DNA of 64,000 nucleotides from Glandiceps talaboti (Eukaryota; Hemichordata; Enteropneusta; Spengelidae): NCBI RefSeq assembly GCF_964340395.1, contig NC_135557.1, positions 13,619,546 to 13,683,545 of the forward strand, read 5' to 3'. Shown piece by piece: positions 56,581 to 64,000 of this stretch (position 1 is its first letter; each line of letters starts with the position of its first letter). The notes under the pieces were generated by a model. It saw only the letters and a program-made list of their open reading frames with translations, ran no database searches and was not told where the DNA came from. The position numbers and the translations under genes were made by a program.

Positions 56581-59500
56581 TCAAAAAATTGGCACGGGAT
56601 AAGTATTTTGTACTGTTCTGTCTTCCTCTTCATCTTCATCTACACTTTCGACGTACTTGCATTTCATGCTTGTGTCTTCATTGTAGCGAAATCTTGGTTT
56701 CTCTTTTGTTTTTGGCATGGCAAATTCTACTGTGTTTTCGAATCCTTTTTTAGAATGCAGGTATTCCGCGGTTCGTCTTTGTGGGAAGTACTCTTCGCTT
56801 AAACTTTCGACATTCTTGAATTTCATGCTTGCATCTACATTATAGCGAAATTTTGGTTTCACTTTAACTTGTTGCATGGCAAATTCATCTGTGTATTCGA
56901 TTACATTTTTAGAACACATTTTATCGAAAAGGTTCTGCACATTTCGTTCTTCTACTCTTCGTGGTAAATACTCTGTGTACTCTTTGAGTGTGTACTTGGG
57001 TTGAGTTTTGTCATTGTATTTGAGTGGTGGACGAGATAGCGACTTCCGTATGGTGGACTTCAAATCCCCAATGTCCCGTGACGATGAAAGTTGTATTTTC
57101 TGAAGTTTGAGACTCACAGTTTCACGTGCATTTGACATAGATTTCACATCAAATGTATTTTGTGATATCTTCGTGTCTGTACATAGTTTGAACTGAATGA
57201 TGTCCAACTGTTGTCTTTGGTATATTGCAGTGCGGCATATTGGACATGAAAATTGAGACGTTTCTTCGTCCATGGCATTTACTCTTAAATTCTCCTGCAG
57301 ACATGACTCGTGAAACAAGTGACAGCCGTTCCAGTCGTCGGACTGGTGTTGACTGTTTGCATAACGAATCAGTTCGTCATCTGACTGGTCAACACCTAGA
57401 CGCTTTCTGAGTCTCTGGCCAGCACAGTTAAGGCCCTGCAGTTCCCTGTTGGGTCCCAAAGGTTCCAAACATAGTGCACAGTCTGCTCTCTCCCACTTTC
57501 GATTTGAAAGGGGTCTTTCCTCATCATTGTCATCTCTGTCACTGTCATCATCACTGACTCTGCAACTGTCTCCACTGCATTGTGCTACAATGTCGTCGTA
57601 AGCTGTATCTCTGTCAACATATACAATGCACTTGTATGGGTCGTTTCGTTTAAAGTAGCGTTTCAGGAAAAAAGAATTCTTATGACCTCTCTCGTTTTCG
57701 TTGAGAAGTTTAAACAATTGCTGTAAACACTGAATCCATGTCTGTCTAAATGTAGTGGGGCTTCCCAAGCTTTTGACCAACACTTGCGACTGTATGTGTT
57801 GTTGGAGAAACAGTATTCCTTTCTGGCTCAAAAGGAAAAAATTGTTCAGTGTTTGCACGATTAGAGTCTTCATTTCAAATGCCCTGCTGTGTTCAGGATT
57901 CTCTACAGTTACTATTTTTTCCATGATGTTGCACACGTCCACAAAACAATCAGATCCGTGGACTTTGATTTTCGTTGGCTCTAACAGAATCAACTCATCA
58001 TTGCTGTCGTCACAAGCAGGTTTAAGTTGATCGATCTGGTTGAAGAAATGTTTCTTAAGGGACGGGTTTTCCATTGGGAACATGCTCGATTTCTCTCTGC
58101 TTTTGTTGCCTTGGGCTGGAAAGCGAAGTTTGATAACCCCGTCATCGTGTTTTCTTTTCACTTGTCTGGGATTATCATGGATGTTAGTGTCAGTTGCTGT
58201 CGACAGCTGCAAGAAATCTGTTTCGGGATGATTTGATGGATAAGCTTTGACACTGGAAACCATTTTGGTCAAGTACATTTTCTTTGCATCTGTGTTGTCA
58301 TTGCTTGGTGATGTTCGACCCTGGATGAGTCTGTTAGTTAGAATGGATGAGCGCAGACTTCCTGTCTGTGGGTCGTTTGCATCATTTACTAGTTCCATTT
58401 CTAGGACCTGATTGGATGTAGAACTAAAGTCTCTGCCACCACATCTTTCTAGCGAGTTCTGAAAATCCGTTTCTGCCAGGTTGAATGCTTTCCACGATTG
58501 GTTTAACGATACAGCCTCTTCACACTCTCGTTGAAAGTTAGCTATAGTATTGTTTTCCTCTGTTCTGTCTCTGATCACACCCAACCACATGTTATACAGA
58601 GATTCAAATTCTTCTTCAGATAACATGCGAGACATACTGATGTCAAGATGTTGTTGTCGCCTGGCCAAAGTCCTTTTCAAAAGTGTTATAACATCGGTGT
58701 CATGTGATTTCTGCATAAACTCTCTCAACCGCTTTATTTCCGCTTTTAACCCGTTTCTTTTCACTGTGTTTTGCACATGCATTTTTACAAACTCCTTACT
58801 TTTTTCTGTAAGGCTGGGTAGCAGCCTGCATGCTTCCCTGTGTCGAAGTCGTTCGTTTCTGTCCAACCACCTACACTCGTCGAAAAACCTGTAAAAGTTA
58901 GCCGTTTCACAAGTGTCCAGTGCATGCGTTTCCTCAATTTGTTGCTCAGACAACCCGTGCTTTTCAAACAGGTGACGTGTTACATACCTTTCATTAGCAA
59001 ACCTGTCATTGCAGTCTCGCATTCTACAGCTGAATCTAAGGCCCAACAGCACGTCTGCAATTTTTGGATGGTTTCTGACATCTGCTGTTGGTTCAAATGT
59101 CTGTAGTAATGATAACACACATCTCCTCTCTTCTGGCTGATCTTCGAATTCTAGATCGCCATGACTCAGGTGGTCCCCTTTCATAAAAACTCTGACGTTA
59201 GCAGATGCCCAGTCATGTGCCAAGAGGTACAGTTCGATACCAATGCCACTTTCGACTTCATATCTTTGCTGCAAATGTTTTATCAATTTTTTGAATGACA
59301 CAACACCATGCTTTTCTTCAGATACAAACATGACACTGTCTGTTACAATGCTTTTTGGAATCTTGGCTAAGAGTGTTTCTTCTCTTCTTGGCAGAATGGT
59401 TATTTTGTTGTTACCTTGACGACAATTTAGAAATGAACGAAGTCTACCTAGCAAAAACACATAAGCCTGAAAACAGAAACCGTCCTCCTTTAATTCATCA

Positions 59501-60141
59501 ACTGAAATACACTGGCCAGAATTCAACATGCCCTTTAGTGCCTGCCACGTTTTGTCCATGAGAGGAGGGCTACCAACCACAAGGGAATGGGGAGCATCAA
59601 GGTAGGTTTTGGCCATAGTCATGGTCCCATCAAGTCTGTTGATGGTGTAAAATTTATCTAAACCGTTGATGTCACACAGTCTTTCATGCCACACTGAAGA
59701 CGTCTGTATACTTTTGCTACCACCTTTAAGTCTTTTGCCTTCCGAGAAATCATCCAACAGAGGATTGTTGTTCACTGTACAGACACTGTTGAACGCACTA
59801 CTGTTGGAATATACACCATAGACAACAAACTCCCTTTGATGCATGACCATTTCCCTGACTATGTCATACAGGTTACATGGTTTGCCATTCTGCACAACAG
59901 GGACTTCTCGAGCCAAGTTTGCTATTTCGACAAGTGTTACACAGTCTTGGCTACTTGTTATTTTGAATATTTTTTCGAGAAAATTGTCGATCCGTATGGG
60001 GTCGACAGCTTTTAACCTGCTCCACGTCTTTTCAAGGGACTTGTTTAGAGACATTAAACAGCAGCTCTTGTTACTCGATCCACCCCCTAACCCCCTCAAT
60101 ACAGTTTTGTCTAAATCTGGGTACAACACACCACTTTCCAT
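56581..60141 (-). CDS. Large C2H2 and RING finger protein
   Basis: 1186 residues from the ATG at 60141 (a GTG lies upstream in frame). A C2H2 zinc finger is near residues 371-396 (C-x4-C ... H-x4-H). A RING-type domain near 885-970 has CALC, then CHLFHESC, then CPIC, with a long insert between the first two metal pairs. The C-terminal ~110 residues carry two tandem copies of a ~48-residue motif (EFAM-...-KPKFRYN / EFAM-...-KPRFRYN). The RING domain suggests E3 ubiquitin-ligase activity, and the size suggests a multifunctional regulator. The central region is not recognised. It converges with the HNH-like gene, with 90 bp between stops. Confidence 0.75.
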   Translation of the reverse strand: MESGVLYPDLDKTVLRGLGGGSSNKSCCLMSLNKSLEKTWSRLKAVDPIRIDNFLEKIFKITSSQDCVTLVEIANLAREVPVVQNGKPCNLYDIVREMVMHQREFVVYGVYSNSSAFNSVCTVNNNPLLDDFSEGKRLKGGSKSIQTSSVWHERLCDINGLDKFYTINRLDGTMTMAKTYLDAPHSLVVGSPPLMDKTWQALKGMLNSGQCISVDELKEDGFCFQAYVFLLGRLRSFLNCRQGNNKITILPRREETLLAKIPKSIVTDSVMFVSEEKHGVVSFKKLIKHLQQRYEVESGIGIELYLLAHDWASANVRVFMKGDHLSHGDLEFEDQPEERRCVLSLLQTFEPTADVRNHPKIADVLLGLRFSCRMRDCNDRFANERYVTRHLFEKHGLSEQQIEETHALDTCETANFYRFFDECRWLDRNERLRHREACRLLPSLTEKSKEFVKMHVQNTVKRNGLKAEIKRLREFMQKSHDTDVITLLKRTLARRQQHLDISMSRMLSEEEFESLYNMWLGVIRDRTEENNTIANFQRECEEAVSLNQSWKAFNLAETDFQNSLERCGGRDFSSTSNQVLEMELVNDANDPQTGSLRSSILTNRLIQGRTSPSNDNTDAKKMYLTKMVSSVKAYPSNHPETDFLQLSTATDTNIHDNPRQVKRKHDDGVIKLRFPAQGNKSREKSSMFPMENPSLKKHFFNQIDQLKPACDDSNDELILLEPTKIKVHGSDCFVDVCNIMEKIVTVENPEHSRAFEMKTLIVQTLNNFFLLSQKGILFLQQHIQSQVLVKSLGSPTTFRQTWIQCLQQLFKLLNENERGHKNSFFLKRYFKRNDPYKCIVYVDRDTAYDDIVAQCSGDSCRVSDDDSDRDDNDEERPLSNRKWERADCALCLEPLGPNRELQGLNCAGQRLRKRLGVDQSDDELIRYANSQHQSDDWNGCHLFHESCLQENLRVNAMDEETSQFSCPICRTAIYQRQQLDIIQFKLCTDTKISQNTFDVKSMSNARETVSLKLQKIQLSSSRDIGDLKSTIRKSLSRPPLKYNDKTQPKYTLKEYTEYLPRRVEERNVQNLFDKMCSKNVIEYTDEFAMQQVKVKPKFRYNVDASMKFKNVESLSEEYFPQRRTAEYLHSKKGFENTVEFAMPKTKEKPRFRYNEDTSMKCKYVESVDEDEEEDRTVQNTYPVPIF

Positions 60142-60240
60142 CTTTCGTTTTCCAAAAGTATACGACACACGCTAATATGGATGTCTTTTAAAACAAATAA
60201 CACTACAACACGATGTCTTTTTCAGTGTGTACGACAGGTT

Positions 60241-61050
60241 TTAATATCTGTATGTTTGTGAATGGTCGCCTGGGAATAAACCTTCATCGGCATCCATAAC
60301 AGCCTCTGGCTCTAGCAGTGATTTTGTTTCACTCAAATCAGTCATTGTCATGTCATGACTTTGTTTGGTACCTCGCAAATCTATTTCTTTTGTCAGTTTT
60401 CTGTGGTGGTAAATGTGAGTGAACAAGTGTATGAAAGATAACACTAGCACAGCTATTAGCAATGCCTTGACCACACCAGATGTGAAGACTTGACACCAGC
60501 CAGAATCCCTGTATTCAGTGGTCAAGAAACACATTGGCACGCTTTGTGCAGTCACTGTCCAGATAGCCACAACTAACAATGGATAAGCATGTACAGCAAT
60601 ACGTTCCCATGACATGGGTTCATTCAGGGCTACAAGTAACGAGTCTTCACCCTTCAAACCACGGTAAATCAAGTACAAAACGTTCAATACGGTCATGCTG
60701 AAATCCAAATACATTGGATAAATACAGAATTTGAAAATACCGTACAAGTCAGTCATTTTGCAAGGATCACCACCTGCCATATTCCCTTCGACTACCAGCA
60801 TCACAGCGGCAATGGTGAAAAAAACAGCATATATGAACTTTTGTAAGTTGAGCAGTATGTGATCGTGCCAAGCTCGCAGGCCCTTCTCCCTGTAGCAGTC
60901 AATAATTTCATCATCTAATCTTCTGAAACTGTCAATTGTACGATCAAACACATTCCTAAACTTTCGTTGCACACGAGTTTTAATGCCTTTCTTGCTGCCC
61001 CCAAAAGTACTAGGACGAGCACTCTTACCAACTTTCCTGGTCGAAATCAT
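60241..61050 (-). CDS. Four-TM membrane protein
   Basis: 269 residues from the ATG at 61050 (a TTG lies further upstream). A basic N-terminal domain of about 65 residues is followed by four predicted transmembrane helices (70-89, 108-130, 152-174, 191-213) and an acidic cytoplasmic tail with a LLEPE-type dileucine element. Both termini probably face the cytoplasm. No family is recognised. It diverges from the nuclease gene with 64 bp between start codons. Confidence 0.75.
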   Translation of the reverse strand: MISTRKVGKSARPSTFGGSKKGIKTRVQRKFRNVFDRTIDSFRRLDDEIIDCYREKGLRAWHDHILLNLQKFIYAVFFTIAAVMLVVEGNMAGGDPCKMTDLYGIFKFCIYPMYLDFSMTVLNVLYLIYRGLKGEDSLLVALNEPMSWERIAVHAYPLLVVAIWTVTAQSVPMCFLTTEYRDSGWCQVFTSGVVKALLIAVLVLSFIHLFTHIYHHRKLTKEIDLRGTKQSHDMTMTDLSETKSLLEPEAVMDADEGLFPGDHSQTYRY

Positions 61051-61114
61051 GTTGCTCAGAGCTACTACTAATGACCTCTCAAACAACCCACGTTAATAGA
61101 AGTAATACACCTCA

Positions 61115-61867
61115 ATGACACGAACGCAGTTTTTAGCTGATTTAGATTCTAGAGATTTGAGAAATCATCGGTTGGACCACCTTCTCCAACATAAAAAATA
61201 TAGCATTGTCAGAGGTAAAGGCGGATTTTATGCAGACGGGACTCCTTTGTTAGGACTTACGAAACAAATCGACCCACACCATACGCCCCTGAAGTATTTC
61301 CATCGTCGGTCTTGGAAAAAGAAAAAATGTTCTAAATCTGGACTTCATCCGCATGCTGCCATGAATGTTGGTAAAGCCATAGACTTAAAAGTTCAAGCTA
61401 AAATCAAACACAATGACGTAACACATTGCCCATCTGTTCAAACCATCCTCTCTACACTAAAAAAAAAAGGTTACCTTCCACTCGTTTGTCAATTACCCGT
61501 GACTAATTTTAGGCATGGAATGAACCAGGCAAGTGTAGCTTTGACTGACATTGTTGCTTTTCATGTAGAAACCAAACATTATACTGTTATCGAACTCAAG
61601 ACAACAACAAGGAGTCACCGGGATATCATTGAAGAGCACAAATCAGCAAAGAAAAACAAAACCACTCGATACAAACGTTCGTTTTTCTCTAAAGCCGTGC
61701 TCCAGGCTCAAATCGGTTCTGTCATGTTAGCAAACACATACAGTCTCGGCAGAGTCTATGCTTTGGTCGCTATACATTCCATGCAAGAAAGATACACTTA
61801 CATCCACTTTATGGGCTGTTTTTCCAAAACCACAGATTCATTCTCATGGATTTTAGGGTATGAATAA
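61115..61867 (+). CDS. PD-(D/E)XK nuclease
   Basis: 250 residues showing the ordered motifs of the PD-(D/E)XK (RecB-like) nuclease fold: G86-x3-D90 (GKAIDLKV), D145 (LTDIVAF), E160-x-K162 (VIELKTTT) and a Q-containing helix (QAQIGSVMLA, 197-206). These residues bind the catalytic metal and DNA in the family. Herpesvirus alkaline nucleases belong to the same superfamily and process replicating DNA, so a corresponding role is plausible, but the size is smaller than theirs. The protein is basic and probably nuclear. AATAAA at 61884 follows the stop. Confidence 0.75.
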   Translation: MTRTQFLADLDSRDLRNHRLDHLLQHKKYSIVRGKGGFYADGTPLLGLTKQIDPHHTPLKYFHRRSWKKKKCSKSGLHPHAAMNVGKAIDLKVQAKIKHNDVTHCPSVQTILSTLKKKGYLPLVCQLPVTNFRHGMNQASVALTDIVAFHVETKHYTVIELKTTTRSHRDIIEEHKSAKKNKTTRYKRSFFSKAVLQAQIGSVMLANTYSLGRVYALVAIHSMQERYTYIHFMGCFSKTTDSFSWILGYE

Positions 61868-61972
61868 GAGAAAACGTTTATTCAATAAAAAAAAATAAAA
61901 TTAAAAAATAAGATTCTTTTGTGTGAGCAATTTATGTAGTTTGCCATGCATTTGTCAAGTTAATGGTACATG

Positions 61973-64000
61973 TCAGCGTATGACAAAAGTGTTGTTCGGT
62001 TGCCCTAGAGGTTTAAATTTCTTGCGAGCTCCAGTTTCAATGAAATACGGATCGGTTCTTTTTGTAGACAATTGACATGTGTTAGGGTCCATCAACACCA
62101 TTCCTTCATCTTCGCGAACTGTTGCAATGTTGAGGACATCTTGGAAAGTGTTTGAACTATGCTCGTTTTCTCCATAGTAGCCTTTGTTCAGTGTCTTATA
62201 TGCAAGGTCGCATTTCATGTTGTCATGGTACTGTCTTCCTTGAACTGCAATGTTAGATTCATTGTGGAAACCATTGGTATCCACTGGCCGGTGAAAAGTA
62301 TCAATACCAACTTTGAACTGTGTGATTGGTGCCTTGGCCTGCAGAAAACTCTTGTATGTTCCATACTGGCTTTCCTGAAAAGACCAGAGAGGGTGGCGCA
62401 TGTTTCCTAAAATGACCTGTGCCTCTGACAGTCCTAGAGTGCCCCAAGGGTTGTTTGTGAAGAAGTCCTGAACCTCGTCAATTGTACACGGACCCTTTGC
62501 TGTGTTGCCATCAGAATGGGAAACGCGTCCATTGACTGGTTGTATGTGACTCCACTCTGTAATGTCTAACGAAGGACACATGGGCACGGCCACAAAGTCA
62601 CCTTTACTGTCTTTGTTGAAAGGGTCCCATATGTCTGTACCCATACCACCTCTATATCCCAGGCCTGCGACATGGTGTTGAACTCTTGTGTTGTTAATTG
62701 GGTCTTTGTCCACTGCCTCTGCCTCTAAACGTATGTTTGTCATGTAGCTAGACGAGTTGGTGTGGTAACTGTCTGTTTTACAGTTTCCACAAAATAGGTA
62801 TCTGTTCTGTCGTCCCGACCTTGCCATAGCTATCCCACACGTCGTTTGCTGCACTGTGCGAAACAACAGGAACCCCGTGTTCAAATACACGCCTGCATTG
62901 CCAAGTGCCCTGGTAGTTGCAGGGTTTTGCAACATGCTTATGAAGAGAAGTGTGAAACATTTCACCAATAACCCATATGCAGAAGAACATATCCAATCGG
63001 TTCTGTACGAGTAGTTGTCATTAAGAAAGTGATCACCTCTTGCGTACTCTTCGCTACACATTCCTTCATTGTAACACAATAACGGGCAGTAGACAGATAC
63101 AAGGAATTTATGTTGTGGTTGGATGAATGATGGGTCAGCTATAGTGTTAAAAGTCTTGCGAGCCACCAGTGATTTGAAGTTACTGTTGTAATTGTACACT
63201 TCCTCGTTGAAGTTGATGTTGACATGGTCGACAACCCTAACCAGATTGTTGCCCAAAGCTTCCTCCAGACTGTTGCAACCAGCAATGTAGACGACAGGTG
63301 AAAACGATCGGAGAACAACATTGTGATAAAGGGAAGCCTTGTGGAGCTGAATATCCATGTGCTCCTCATGTGGTGAATGGTCTCTGAAGTTTTCTTGGAG
63401 AGTAGTGTGACCCAACTGGTGAAAGAGCCAACTGTGCGTGGTGTCTTGTCTTGCCCTCGTTATGCTCTTGTACTTTTCATAAAGTGTCTCAACAAATGCC
63501 AATATGATTGTAATGTTGATTATGGCCGATTCCAATGGATCTAGACTATTGTCATTTCTTTCTTTTGTCTTGCCTTCTCTGTTTGAAACCAGCTGACAGA
63601 AATGTCTCACCATCAAAAGTTGGTCATAATTAGTGAAATGTGTTAAGCCATTGTTAGATCTGACATCACCAATCACAGCTTCACTCAACCTTCCTACATT
63701 TTCCACTTGATTGTTGCCCATTGCTTCTTCGAAACGTGTGGCGTCAAACAAATCCAGTGTGTTGAAATCCTTATCTGTCCACTCGAGAGAGAGACAGTCT
63801 TTCAGGTAGTTACATAACAAGTCCTCGTCTTCACCATCTTCGCCATTCACCATGCACCTGGACATAATAGTCATACCCGAAACGATATCACCCCTGTCCA
63901 CAGGACAAGAACTTAAGTTACTGTGTCCATAGGTGAAACTTGGACGAAAACTCCGTCTCTCTGGATCATAGAATACCTTGCGACTTGGGTCTAACAGACA
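61973..64000 (-). CDS. Probable major capsid protein, N-terminus beyond edge
   Basis: The frame is open from the stop at 61973 to the right edge, 675 codons, and has no ATG near the edge. The GTG at 63901 is not a likely start because reading continues without a stop to base 64000. The gene is therefore cut at its 5' end. The protein has no signal or membrane segment. The C-terminal third, with a G-FVAVP-...-DIT segment, a NNPWG segment and a late HRPVD segment, recalls in order and spacing the floor/lower domain of herpesvirus major capsid proteins. That comparison is from knowledge of the family and was not computed. A full major capsid protein would be about twice this length, which fits the truncation. 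Confidence 0.6.
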   Translation of the reverse strand, partial: CLLDPSRKVFYDPERRSFRPSFTYGHSNLSSCPVDRGDIVSGMTIMSRCMVNGEDGEDEDLLCNYLKDCLSLEWTDKDFNTLDLFDATRFEEAMGNNQVENVGRLSEAVIGDVRSNNGLTHFTNYDQLLMVRHFCQLVSNREGKTKERNDNSLDPLESAIINITIILAFVETLYEKYKSITRARQDTTHSWLFHQLGHTTLQENFRDHSPHEEHMDIQLHKASLYHNVVLRSFSPVVYIAGCNSLEEALGNNLVRVVDHVNINFNEEVYNYNSNFKSLVARKTFNTIADPSFIQPQHKFLVSVYCPLLCYNEGMCSEEYARGDHFLNDNYSYRTDWICSSAYGLLVKCFTLLFISMLQNPATTRALGNAGVYLNTGFLLFRTVQQTTCGIAMARSGRQNRYLFCGNCKTDSYHTNSSSYMTNIRLEAEAVDKDPINNTRVQHHVAGLGYRGGMGTDIWDPFNKDSKGDFVAVPMCPSLDITEWSHIQPVNGRVSHSDGNTAKGPCTIDEVQDFFTNNPWGTLGLSEAQVILGNMRHPLWSFQESQYGTYKSFLQAKAPITQFKVGIDTFHRPVDTNGFHNESNIAVQGRQYHDNMKCDLAYKTLNKGYYGENEHSSNTFQDVLNIATVREDEGMVLMDPNTCQLSTKRTDPYFIETGARKKFKPLGQPNNTFVIR

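Overview
The window looks like two pieces of a large, gene-dense DNA virus genome with invertebrate-herpesvirus (malacoherpesvirus-like) character, separated by about 3.6 kb of AT-rich, gene-free DNA that looks like animal chromosome and by a 100-base N gap. The herpesvirus assignment rests mainly on a long protein open at the right edge (61973-64000, minus), whose C-terminal layout recalls herpesvirus major capsid proteins. A PD-(D/E)XK nuclease beside it, many membrane glycoproteins, nearly intron-free genes on both strands and compact TATA/AATAAA signals agree with this. The host cannot be named from the sequence; an aquatic invertebrate or basal chordate is the natural guess.

Layout. (1) 1-8317: an edge-truncated gene, a tail-anchored membrane protein, an unknown gene between direct repeats, and a divergent pair of BTB/BACK/kelch-like genes. 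(2) 8318-21156: tandem 279-bp repeats, three plus-strand genes of unknown function (one a tentative portal candidate), three minus-strand genes, two F-box/LRR paralogues, a coiled-coil gene, a SLOG-like Rossmann gene, promoter repeats rich in TGACGTCA, and a two-exon gene whose intron holds a long TA microsatellite. (3) 21157-26796: a carbohydrate sulfotransferase of the Gal3ST type, a secreted class I cytokine-receptor-like protein, and the 3' part of a mucin-like glycoprotein gene. (4) 26797-30415: host-like DNA with hairpin (MITE-like) elements and minisatellites, joined to viral sequence inside the mucin repeat array. (5) 30416-30515: N gap. (6) 30516-49223: a nearly identical direct second copy of 6873-25587 (offset 23643 falling to 23636). 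(7) 49224-64000: the complete mucin-like gene, a second cysteine-rich glycoprotein, an 8-TM protein, an HNH-like protein, a large C2H2/RING protein, a 4-TM protein, the PD-(D/E)XK nuclease and the capsid protein.

How it fits together. Two BTB-kelch proteins, two F-box/LRR proteins and a RING protein suggest heavy use of host ubiquitin ligases. The cytokine-receptor-like protein, the sulfotransferase and the mucin-like protein suggest manipulation of extracellular signalling and surface glycans. The sulfotransferase and receptor genes lie between two copies of one duplicated segment, so they look like captured cargo.

The duplication may be two integrated or concatemeric viral copies, or one locus assembled twice. 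Sequence alone does not decide. The virus/host-like junction at 26797 is the strongest hint of integration, but an assembly chimera is possible. Start sites given here are ATG codons; several frames extend upstream only by GTG or TTG.
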